Program-made: the position numbers and the translations under genes
Part shown: positions 1-5,088 of the stretch, in pieces
Numbering within the stretch: position 1 is the stretch's first letter
Layout: every line of letters starts with the position of its first letter
Notes under the pieces: model-generated
Databases searched by the model: none
What the model was told of the DNA's origin: nothing
The model's input: only the letters and a program-made list of their open reading frames with translations
DNA from: Candidatus Microgenomates bacterium
GTDB lineage: Bacteria > Patescibacteriota > Microgenomatia > UBA1400 > PJMF01
Direction: 5' to 3'
Assembly: GCA_015485595.1 (NCBI GenBank)
Contig: WFTH01000100.1
Span: forward strand, 1 to 12,013
Length of the DNA stretch: 12,013 nt

Positions 1-139
1 CTTCTAAACCCACTCTACCACAAACACTAAATATGCCAAAAACACTATTAGGCTAGAAAGGGAAACATTATTGAGTTGATCTGGGGGTTAGACAACCGAT
101 GCGGGATTTGATCATGTAAATATGATAGCAAACGTCAGA

Positions 140-403
140 TCACTTATCAAATCTTGAAGGGTAATTGTGTTTTGCGGGTTTTTTTCCTTTTAATCTTCTC
201 TTAACACTCGCATCTAATTTATCTTTACCTGTCAAATTTCTATCATTAATTGACATTATAAATCTGACCATCCAATACCATACATCTCTTAATAATTCAG
301 CACCTTCCTCTACTCTTGATGTATTTCTAAAAGTATCCTGAATACCTTCAGGGGTATTATTGGGATAAAAAGCAGTAGGTGTTTTAGGCTGTTTTTCACT
401 CAT
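140..403 (-). CDS. Hypothetical protein, 87 aa
   Basis: I do not recognise this family. The product is small, hydrophilic and basic at its C-terminus. Residues 30-55 contain a Trp/Tyr/Met-rich amphipathic stretch (DVWYWMVRFIM), and residues 59-80 are Lys/Arg-rich. There is no signal peptide, Cys pair or clear membrane helix. The ATG is supported by a good Shine-Dalgarno sequence (AAGGAT, 411-417 region, about 8 nt upstream) and by a promoter with a 17-nt spacer that predicts a leader of about 22 nt. It ends with TGA. It lies downstream of the Maf-like gene on the same strand but has its own promoter, almost a copy of that gene's. The two may therefore be co-regulated rather than simply co-transcribed. 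A nucleic-acid-binding role would fit the basic tail but is a guess. Confidence 0.65.
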   Translation of the reverse strand: MSEKQPKTPTAFYPNNTPEGIQDTFRNTSRVEEGAELLRDVWYWMVRFIMSINDRNLTGKDKLDASVKRRLKGKKPAKHNYPSRFDK

Positions 404-431
404 AAGTAATCATCCTTATTATTTTTTATGA

Positions 432-460
432 ATATTACTATATCAAACACTATAAATCAA
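432..460 (-). promoter_or_regulatory. Promoter of the 87-aa gene
   Basis: Read on the minus strand, TTGATT (455-460) and TAATAT (432-437) are separated by exactly 17 nt. Transcription would start near 425, about 22 nt before the ATG. The box matches the promoter at 1665-1693 at nearly every position, including most of the spacer. Within it, TTGA-TTATAGT is followed by TTGA-TATAGTAA, which looks like a direct repeat and could be an operator. Confidence 0.65.
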
Positions 461-484
461 CACCTCACCCTAGGCTCTATCAGG

Positions 485-1528
485 TCAACCTTTCCTTTTG
501 GCTTCTAAATCCACAAATAAATCCAAAAATGTTGGTGGAACATTACCAATCACTGCCAACCTTAATAACTCTTGAGTTTGAGGCTTTTTTGGATCCAGCT
601 CTATAATAGGAATCTGTTTCCTTTCAAGAGGAGACTGTCCAACATCACGCCTTATAAAGTTGGGAGGGTTGGTTGAGTAAAAACTATTTAAGGGCATTAT
701 TTTGATCGATTTTATATAATCACAAATTGATTCTTCTCCATCTAAGGCAACTACGGGAATACCAGCAGCAATGTTCATAATTCTACCTACCTTATCTGGC
801 CTAAAAAAACCACGTATTACTTCTTCTGGAATTGGGTTTAGTTCAACTACTATATTGACACCAGTAACACTTTCATAGATTTGTTTGTTGCTCTTTAAGG
901 ATCCAACCAATGCTACTTGATAAACAATTTTTGCACCCTGTGTGTATATTCTTACTAAATCATCAATTCTACCTTGCAACTGTTTACCCTTAAGTTTCTC
1001 TGCCTCCTTTAATCTGGATAAATTGCCTAGGTAGTGAACCTCTCCTTGGTTGTCCAACCATCCAACTACTATATCTCCACCTAGTACTAACCTGTTTGGT
1101 TTTGATTCTTTTTTACCTTTTCTTTTTCTTTTTTTGTTGGCTTTGAGTCTTTGAACTAACACTTGAACTTTATCGTAAGCTACCGCTAAAGCATTCTTCC
1201 AATCAGGTTCTTCTTTTCCGGTAGATCCATAAAGTACAGGAATGTCTTCCCCTGCAACTGTTACTTCTAAAAACTGCATTAACTCTTCCACAGCTCTACA
1301 CTTAAGACCATTCTGAGTTGCAACCACTACCTCCCCCACTCTAAGTTCTTCCAACATCTTTCTTGACATGTGTTTTAGCTCGTTTAAATCAAGTTGTTCA
1401 TACCACTCTTTACGTCCATTTCTAGAAAGTTGTCCCAAAACATCAATAAACACTGGCACCAAACTAGAAGGCATTATTTCTGCCGTTTCTGCTGCACACG
1501 GTTGCAAAACAAATTCAGATTCTTTCAT
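485..1528 (-). CDS. Divergent Maf/HAM1-like (ITPase superfamily) protein
   Basis: This is probably a nucleoside triphosphate pyrophosphatase-fold protein, a superfamily that hydrolyses non-canonical or modified NTPs to NMP and PPi. Residues 68-83 (VVATQNGLKCRAVEEL) resemble the family's N-terminal T-x-N-x-x-K/R phosphate-binding strand and helix. GGDIVV (150-155) resembles the Maf G-A-D-T-I/V motif with the catalytic Asp, and residues 165-185 resemble the region after it. It is long for Maf (347 aa against about 190-210). It has a roughly 65-residue N-terminal extension, a Lys/Arg-rich insertion at 129-144 and a C-terminal extension of about 70 residues. No Shine-Dalgarno precedes ATG 1528, because a T-rich tract abuts it. 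An internal start at Met54 is possible and would keep all motifs. It has its own promoter and a structured leader. The superfamily call is moderate; the substrate is unknown. Confidence 0.6.
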   Translation of the reverse strand: MKESEFVLQPCAAETAEIMPSSLVPVFIDVLGQLSRNGRKEWYEQLDLNELKHMSRKMLEELRVGEVVVATQNGLKCRAVEELMQFLEVTVAGEDIPVLYGSTGKEEPDWKNALAVAYDKVQVLVQRLKANKKRKRKGKKESKPNRLVLGGDIVVGWLDNQGEVHYLGNLSRLKEAEKLKGKQLQGRIDDLVRIYTQGAKIVYQVALVGSLKSNKQIYESVTGVNIVVELNPIPEEVIRGFFRPDKVGRIMNIAAGIPVVALDGEESICDYIKSIKIMPLNSFYSTNPPNFIRRDVGQSPLERKQIPIIELDPKKPQTQELLRLAVIGNVPPTFLDLFVDLEAKRKG

Positions 1529-1628
1529 AAAATAAAAAACCGCTCGCTTTTGCTCGACTTGGTGTCACTCTTCTTAAAGCCTTTTAAGAAGATACGTTGC
1601 TTGGGAGCAAAAGCCAGCGGCTTTTGCT
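1529..1628 (-). promoter_or_regulatory. Structured 5' leader, possible transcription attenuator
   Basis: The predicted transcript from the promoter at 1665-1693 carries about 130 nt before the ATG. Its first hairpin is a perfect 10-bp stem with a 3-nt loop (1619-1628 with 1606-1615). An alternative stem pairs 1605-1620 with 1540-1555 (15 of 16 positions) and encloses a perfect 9-bp hairpin (1570-1578 with 1583-1591). This alternative is followed at once by a T-rich tract (1529-1539), as in an intrinsic terminator. The two folds share 1606-1620 and cannot coexist. No known riboswitch class is recognised. It could also be a small inverted-repeat element of about 90 bp. Confidence 0.5.
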
Positions 1629-1664
1629 ATCCTTTTTATTTACTTTTTTAGTTGATACAACTAT

Positions 1665-1693
1665 ATATTACTATATCAATTACTATAAGTCAA
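1665..1693 (-). promoter_or_regulatory. Promoter of the Maf-like gene
   Basis: On the minus strand, TTGACT (1688-1693) and TAATAT (1665-1670) are spaced by 17 nt. The predicted start is near 1658, giving a leader of about 130 nt. The -35, spacer and -10 are nearly identical to those at 432-460. Confidence 0.65.
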
Positions 1694-1751
1694 TCGCCAC
1701 TTTGTAACTTCTAAAAACCTTTCAAGCTTTCAACCAAAAAAATATCATCAC

Positions 1752-1814
1752 TCTTCCATCTTCCATCTTCCATCTTCTATTCATTTTTAATTTTCAATTA
1801 TCAATTTTTTAATT
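1752..1814. repeat. Heptanucleotide repeat tract
   Basis: Four tandem copies of TCTTCCA (the last is TCTTCTA) occupy 1752-1779. The 7-nt register then continues without a break through AT-rich units (TTCATTT, TTAATTT, TCAATTA, TCAATTT, TTTAATT) to 1814, next to the end of the phosphoribosyltransferase gene. The tract is non-coding. I see no GC-rich terminator in the 1695-1820 spacer. Confidence 0.75.
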
Positions 1815-1820
1815 AACTAA

Positions 1821-2423
1821 TTAACTAAGGTACGCCTTAATCACCTCATCCCTAATACCAAGCTGTTTCAATCTTTCTCTCACCTCACTCTCTTTAACAC
1901 CATCCTTTTGCCACTTAGGTACCAACATCCGAATCGCCTCGACTGCGTCATAAGGAAAAATGATCCAGTCTTTGGTTTCGTAACCATAAAAATCAGGTCT
2001 ATAAACAGAGTGAGGCTTGTAAAATAAGGTAGCGGTCGTGATCTGCCCTACTCCTTGAACCTTCAGGTAATCAACAGCAAACTGAAGTGACTCACCCGTA
2101 TCGGCCACATCGTCAAACAACAATACCGCTTCACCTGCCACCGCTACGGGAATGTTTTGATAGACATGAGGACGTTTAAAACGCTTATTTATCCCAGCAT
2201 AAAACTTAATCCCGATGCTAGCCACTTCGCTAACTTCTAGGTAGTCTACCAGCGATCGACTCATCGGCCAGCCACCTTTTGCTAAAGTAACGATACGATC
2301 AAACTTTTTGTCAGTCTGAATAATCTCTTGGGAAATCTTAAACGCTAAACGGTCTAGATCGCTCCAACTGGGGATAATGTAGTTAACATCTTCTTTAGGA
2401 AAACTGATTCTAGGTATCTCCAT
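1821..2423 (-). CDS. Phosphoribosyltransferase (purine/xanthine-type)
   Basis: This is a type I PRTase-fold protein, likely transferring phosphoribose from PRPP to a purine base in salvage. The PRPP-binding loop is clear at residues 101-113 (LLFDDVADTGESL), with the acidic pair followed by D-T-G. A beta-strand and loop near 42-53 (FDRIVTLAKGGW) form the PPi-binding part. The hood region ends with DWIIFPYDAVEAI (152-164), the Trp/Pro pattern of Gpt/Hpt-like enzymes that contacts the base. A C-terminal helical tail (175-198) follows. I chose ATG 2423 (200 aa). An in-frame TTG at 2450 would overlap the stop of the upstream pseudouridine synthase gene and add 9 residues. Neither start has a good Shine-Dalgarno, so translation is probably coupled to the upstream gene. 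The base specificity cannot be read from sequence. Confidence 0.85.
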   Translation of the reverse strand: MEIPRISFPKEDVNYIIPSWSDLDRLAFKISQEIIQTDKKFDRIVTLAKGGWPMSRSLVDYLEVSEVASIGIKFYAGINKRFKRPHVYQNIPVAVAGEAVLLFDDVADTGESLQFAVDYLKVQGVGQITTATLFYKPHSVYRPDFYGYETKDWIIFPYDAVEAIRMLVPKWQKDGVKESEVRERLKQLGIRDEVIKAYLS

Positions 2424-2446
2424 AGACTTATTAAAACAAAGAAAGC

Positions 2447-3304
2447 TCAAAAATCAACCGCTAAACAATCTAGTGCCCGCTTAAGATCCTCGGTCAAGTC
2501 CGCTTCAAACGTCATTTTCTCTTGAGTGCGTGGCTGAGTGAGTGTTAGCGACTGAGCATGGAGGAAGTGTCTGGGACACCAAAGTTTGTCCAGCTTATAA
2601 CGCTTGCGACCGACGTACTTATCATCTGCCACTAGTGGGTGACCAATGTGGGCTAGATGAACCCTAATCTGGTGCATTCTGCCCGTTTTTGGTCTGGCCT
2701 CTACTAAACTAAACCGATTGCTGGTAGTTATAAGCTTCTTGAATTGAGCCGGCCTAAGATCTAACTCTTTTAGCTTGTTTTGGTCAAAGCAGTAAAACTG
2801 CTTCATTTGATAGTCGGTTATAGCCTGGCGACCAGCAGCATCAACCGCGATTTTTTTTCTTAAGCGAAAGTGACGTTTAAGCGGAGCGTCAACCACCCCT
2901 TGTGGTGGATCGATAAAGCCATGAACCAAGGCTAGATAAGTCTTTTTAACTTCCCTTAACTTAAACTGAACCATAAGGTTAAGTAGACTGCCTGGATTTT
3001 TAGCCAAAACCAAAACTCCGGAAGTGTTTTTGTCCAGACGATGAACTATCCCCCCGCGAATGCGAAAGATCTCCTCCGGCTCACCATAGCTTGGATCAAA
3101 CTCATCCGGTACTAAGCTACTCCAAGCCGATGTGTCTTTGACCGCTTGCCAGTCAACCTGGCTTGACTCAAACCAAACCTGAACCGTCTCTGCTTTAACC
3201 GTGTTTGACTTGTTCACCACCAATCCAGCCGGTTTGTTGATCACGACAATATCTTGATCCTGATAAATGATCTCTACTTTATTTATTAGCATAGCCACTT
3301 TCAT
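2447..3304 (-). CDS. RluA-family RNA pseudouridine synthase
   Basis: It isomerises uridine to pseudouridine in rRNA or tRNA. The family signature is at residues 85-103 (GGIVHRLDKNTSGVLVLAK), with Asp91 as the catalytic nucleophile. The conserved P-K-T-G-R-x-H-Q-I-R-V-H-L motif is at 205-217, and GHPLVADDKY (221-230) and FLHAQSL (247-253) complete the fold. There is no N-terminal S4 domain: the protein begins almost directly with the catalytic strand EIIYQDQDIVVINKPAG. This makes it RluA/RluC-catalytic-domain-like at 285 aa. A loop of about 35 residues (45-80) before the motif is longer than usual. The start could instead be Met5. The gene overlaps or abuts the phosphoribosyltransferase downstream and follows lspA after a repeat-filled 47-bp gap. 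The target uridine is unknown. Confidence 0.93.
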   Translation of the reverse strand: MKVAMLINKVEIIYQDQDIVVINKPAGLVVNKSNTVKAETVQVWFESSQVDWQAVKDTSAWSSLVPDEFDPSYGEPEEIFRIRGGIVHRLDKNTSGVLVLAKNPGSLLNLMVQFKLREVKKTYLALVHGFIDPPQGVVDAPLKRHFRLRKKIAVDAAGRQAITDYQMKQFYCFDQNKLKELDLRPAQFKKLITTSNRFSLVEARPKTGRMHQIRVHLAHIGHPLVADDKYVGRKRYKLDKLWCPRHFLHAQSLTLTQPRTQEKMTFEADLTEDLKRALDCLAVDF

Positions 3305-3318
3305 TTAATACCTAGTCC

Positions 3319-3353
3319 AGTATCTAGTATCTAGTGTCTAGTATCCAGTATCT
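3319..3353. repeat. Five tandem heptamers (AGTATCT)
   Basis: Five in-register copies of AGTATCT fill the gap between lspA and the pseudouridine synthase gene: AGTATCT, AGTATCT, AGTGTCT, AGTATCC, AGTATCT. The last unit contains most of the lspA stop codon (CTA at 3352-3354 on the plus strand). The unit differs from the one at 1752-1779 but has the same 7-nt period. Confidence 0.85.
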
Positions 3354-3771
3354 AACTTGATTGAGATTCTGAACGCTTCGCGACTTCGTCTCGAATCTTC
3401 AGAATGACAACATAAGTTAGCCCCATCCCAATCGCCCAGTCAGCCAAGTTGTTCGTTAATCCAAACGGTAAAGGCAAAAAATCCCTCACTCCACCAAAAA
3501 TCAGGCGATCAACTAGATTTGAAACAGCTCCAGCATAAAAAAGCCCAAAACATACTGGATATCTGTTGACTGATCTTGAAGATAAGGCAAGCACCAATCC
3601 AAAGATAAACAACAGTCCTAACCAACCAAAAGATTCAAACCAACCTATCCCAAAAGCCACCCCGTAATTTAAACTCACAAAACGACTAAAAAAATACTTA
3701 CTTAACTGATCAAGTAATACCACCGTTATAAACACCCACCAAAACAAAGTGCTAGGACTTTTTTTGAACAT
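3352..3771 (-). CDS. lspA: Lipoprotein signal peptidase (signal peptidase II)
   Basis: This inner-membrane aspartyl protease removes signal peptides from diacylglyceryl-modified prolipoproteins. At 139 aa it is a little shorter than typical (about 150-165). Four membrane segments are visible, near residues 8-24, 48-64, 72-85 and 108-125. The catalytic pair is intact: N-L-V-D-R (Asp88) and N-N-L-A-D-W (Asp111). The conserved D-Q-x-S-K motif is at 21-25 and the N-Y-G-V-A-F motif at 35-40. The ATG overlaps the 3' end of the lgt-like gene by 20 bp. It is preceded by GGTGATC (3773-3779), complementary to the 16S rRNA 3' end, so the pair is translationally coupled. Oddly, residues 122-137 are encoded by a repeat-like sequence, and the stop lies in a heptamer repeat. 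Confidence 0.95.
   Translation of the reverse strand: MFKKSPSTLFWWVFITVVLLDQLSKYFFSRFVSLNYGVAFGIGWFESFGWLGLLFIFGLVLALSSRSVNRYPVCFGLFYAGAVSNLVDRLIFGGVRDFLPLPFGLTNNLADWAIGMGLTYVVILKIRDEVAKRSESQSS
3363..3408. repeat. Inverted-repeat element inside the lspA 3' end
   Basis: ATTCTGAA (3366-3373) and TTCAGAAT (3398-3405) are inverted and flank a CG-rich core (GCTTCGCGACTTCGTCTCG). On the minus strand the ends read GTCATTCTGA...TCAGAATCTC. This resembles the GTCATTCTGA...GAATCTC palindromic repeats I remember as dispersed in many bacterial genomes. Membership in that family is from memory and untested. Confidence 0.55.
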
Positions 3772-4561
3772 AGATCACCGGAGGCTTTTTCTTTTTAAAC
3801 TGAAAGCGGTTCGACCGAATCGCCATTAAGATCAGACCACTTGCTAAAGCAGTTCCCGCCAGGTAGTAATCAAACCAAGTGCTACTAACGCTGACTTTAA
3901 GCAAGGCAATTAAAAAAGAAAAAGCACCTAGCATAATTAAAAAACTAGCGGTTAGAAAGCCTGTCTGGGCGGCTTTTTTACCTGCTCGATACCACCCAAA
4001 AGTACGATATCGACCCTCCACCCAAAGTAAAAAAAGAAACGAACTCAAATAAAAAAGAGCCCAATAAAGTTGGACCGGATGATGTGGTTCTAGTTGACCG
4101 GGAAAGATTACTCCCCAGGAAAGCTTGGTTGCCTGACCATCGCCCGCACTGTCAAAAAATAAACCAAGATAGACCATGCCAACTCCCAAAGACAGGCTGG
4201 TAACCCAATAGTCTAGGATGCTAAAAACATCCCAACGACGTCTTTTGGCAAAAAAAGCCAAATAGAAGGTTGCGCCCAATAAACCAATCAAACCAGAAAA
4301 ACCACCATAAACAAAAACGTTTATCCACTTGCTAAAGTTAAAGCCAAAATCAGACCAGTGGGTTAAAACAAATCCCAACCTGCCACTAACCAAGCCCATG
4401 ATCACCGCTAATAAAAAACCGTCAAACAACTCTATTTCCTGATAGTGCTCTTCTTTTGTCCTGCGCCAAAAAGTAAAGGCGGCAATAAACAAACCAAGAA
4501 CCAAAAAAAGGTTAAAGGTTTTGGCAGAAAACGGACCGAGCGTAAAAAGTGTTGGGTACAT
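3752..4561 (-). CDS. lgt: Lgt-like prolipoprotein diacylglyceryl transferase homologue, active-site residues missing
   Basis: The protein is 269 aa with about seven hydrophobic segments. The family frame is visible: S-G-R-L-G-F (59-64), G-G-F-S-G-L-I-G (86-93), and F-P-G followed by H-P-V-Q-L-Y (153-166), the counterpart of HPSQLY. It sits just before lspA with a 20-bp overlap, as expected for the lipoprotein pathway, where Lgt moves diacylglyceryl from phosphatidylglycerol to the lipobox Cys. However, against E. coli Lgt as I recall it, the F-H-G-G motif lacks its His, the G-R-x-G-N-F-x-N segment reads G-M-V-Y-L-G-L-F (128-135), and G-A-F-R-I-I-V-E-F reads G-A-F-S-F-L-I-A-L (212-220), losing Arg and Glu. 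The reading frame is intact. It may be a divergent enzyme, a pseudoenzyme or an LspA partner. No Shine-Dalgarno is seen. Confidence 0.82.
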   Translation of the reverse strand: MYPTLFTLGPFSAKTFNLFLVLGLFIAAFTFWRRTKEEHYQEIELFDGFLLAVIMGLVSGRLGFVLTHWSDFGFNFSKWINVFVYGGFSGLIGLLGATFYLAFFAKRRRWDVFSILDYWVTSLSLGVGMVYLGLFFDSAGDGQATKLSWGVIFPGQLEPHHPVQLYWALFYLSSFLFLLWVEGRYRTFGWYRAGKKAAQTGFLTASFLIMLGAFSFLIALLKVSVSSTWFDYYLAGTALASGLILMAIRSNRFQFKKKKPPVIYVQKKS

Positions 4562-4579
4562 AATGTTGGTTTAAAATTA

Positions 4580-4593
4580 AAGATTTAAGATTT
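4580..4593. repeat. Heptamer duplication in the lgt upstream region
   Basis: AAGATTT occurs twice in tandem, embedded in AT-rich sequence just upstream of the lgt-like start. The period is the same 7 nt as in the tracts at 1752 and 3319. With only two copies, chance is possible. Confidence 0.4.
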
Positions 4594-4628
4594 GAAACTA
4601 TGATAACTACCAATCTTTTATTTTTTAT

Positions 4629-4661
4629 GAGTTCAATTTTTAGCAAAGCTAAAAGCAACTC
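4629..4661 (-). terminator. Hairpin after tRNA-Leu, weak terminator candidate
   Basis: Just downstream of the tRNA 3' end on the minus strand, GAGTT/AACTC (4657-4661 with 4629-4633) and TTTTAGC/GCTAAAA (4648-4654 with 4638-4644) form a two-part stem with a 3-nt loop. No U tract follows (the sequence continues ATAAAAAATAAAAG). It may act in 3'-end processing rather than termination, with readthrough into lgt. Confidence 0.35.
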
Positions 4662-4662
4662 G

Positions 4663-4747
4663 TGCCGAGAGAGGGAGTCGAACCCTCACTCCCAAAAAGG
4701 GAATAGGTTTTTGAGACCTACGCGTCTACCAATTCCGCCATCTCGGC
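4663..4747 (-). tRNA. tRNA-Leu (CAA anticodon)
   Basis: This is an 85-nt class II tRNA. The acceptor arms GCCGAGA/TCTCGGC pair perfectly over 7 bp. The D arm reads GCGGAATTGGTAGACGC. The anticodon stem TAGGT/ACCTA encloses CTCAAAA, giving anticodon CAA (4711-4713), which decodes UUG. A long variable arm (TTCCC-loop-GGGAG) and a T arm (GAGGG-TTCGACT-CCCTC) follow. The discriminator is A, the leucine identity base. The 3' CCA is not encoded (ACG follows), so it must be added by the CCA-adding enzyme. Confidence 0.97.
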
Positions 4748-4775
4748 TAAAGATGAAGGCAGCTTGACAAGGGTT

Positions 4776-4784
4776 ATTTTAACA
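4776..4784 (-). promoter_or_regulatory. Extended -10 promoter of tRNA-Leu
   Basis: On the minus strand TGTTAAAAT gives an extended -10 (TG, one base, TAAAAT), about 28 nt upstream of the mature tRNA 5' end. No good -35 is seen at 17 nt. The surrounding 13 bases (TGTGTTAAAATAA) recur before rpmE. Confidence 0.45.
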
Positions 4785-4814
4785 CAACTTAACTTCTGCC
4801 AAGAGACTTAAAAT

Positions 4815-4843
4815 TTGCACTTCAATTTGGTTTAGTTTATAGT
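4815..4843 (+). promoter_or_regulatory. Promoter of the 78-aa membrane protein gene
   Basis: TTGCAC (4815-4820) and TATAGT (4838-4843) are spaced by 17 nt. The expected transcription start falls on or next to the A of ATG 4850, so the mRNA is probably leaderless. No Shine-Dalgarno is present. Confidence 0.6.
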
Positions 4844-4849
4844 GAAAGT

Positions 4850-5086
4850 ATGCTAACAACAGTAGGTGAGATCTTTCTTAACTTCTTTAACGTTGAAAGC
4901 GTCTGGTCCATAGTTTTTCGAGCCTTACTTTGGTTCGGCGTGGCTGCCGTGGTGATCATCTCCACATCAAACCCTCGCTCAGCTAGATCAATGAAAAACC
5001 TAAAAAGTAACTTGGGAATGTTTTTAATGTTTACTGCATTCGGTAGTGGCCTAATCTATCTGCTTTTTGGCTTTACCTTAAAGTAA
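4850..5086 (+). CDS. Small two-helix membrane protein, unknown function
   Basis: The 78-aa product has a hydrophobic segment at about residues 18-37 (IVFRALLWFGVAAVVIIS) and a second at about 55-75 (LGMFLMFTAFGSGLIYLLFG). They are joined by a basic loop (NPRSARSMKNLKSN) that would be cytoplasmic by the positive-inside rule, so both termini would face outward. There is no lipobox or catalytic motif, and I do not recognise a family. The start follows a -10 box so closely that the mRNA is probably leaderless. The stop lies 2 bp from the dnaB stop on the opposite strand, with no terminator between them. It is transcribed away from the divergent tRNA-Leu. Confidence 0.75.
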   Translation: MLTTVGEIFLNFFNVESVWSIVFRALLWFGVAAVVIISTSNPRSARSMKNLKSNLGMFLMFTAFGSGLIYLLFGFTLK

Positions 5087-5088
5087 AT

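Noticed and set aside
107..132. Hairpin TTTG-ATCAT...ATGAT-CAAA downstream of the 87-aa gene as a terminator
   Set aside because: The stem is AT-only with a bulge and has no T tract after it on the minus strand. The 1-139 stretch otherwise shows nothing I can support.
1752..1814. CRISPR array
   Set aside because: The repeats are 7 nt with no spacers, and there are no cas genes.
2424..2450. TTG start at 2450 for the phosphoribosyltransferase
   Set aside because: It overlaps the upstream stop codon neatly, but the 9 added residues (including a Cys and Phe pair) do not resemble the family. ATG at 2423 is the more usual codon. Neither has a Shine-Dalgarno, so this stays open.
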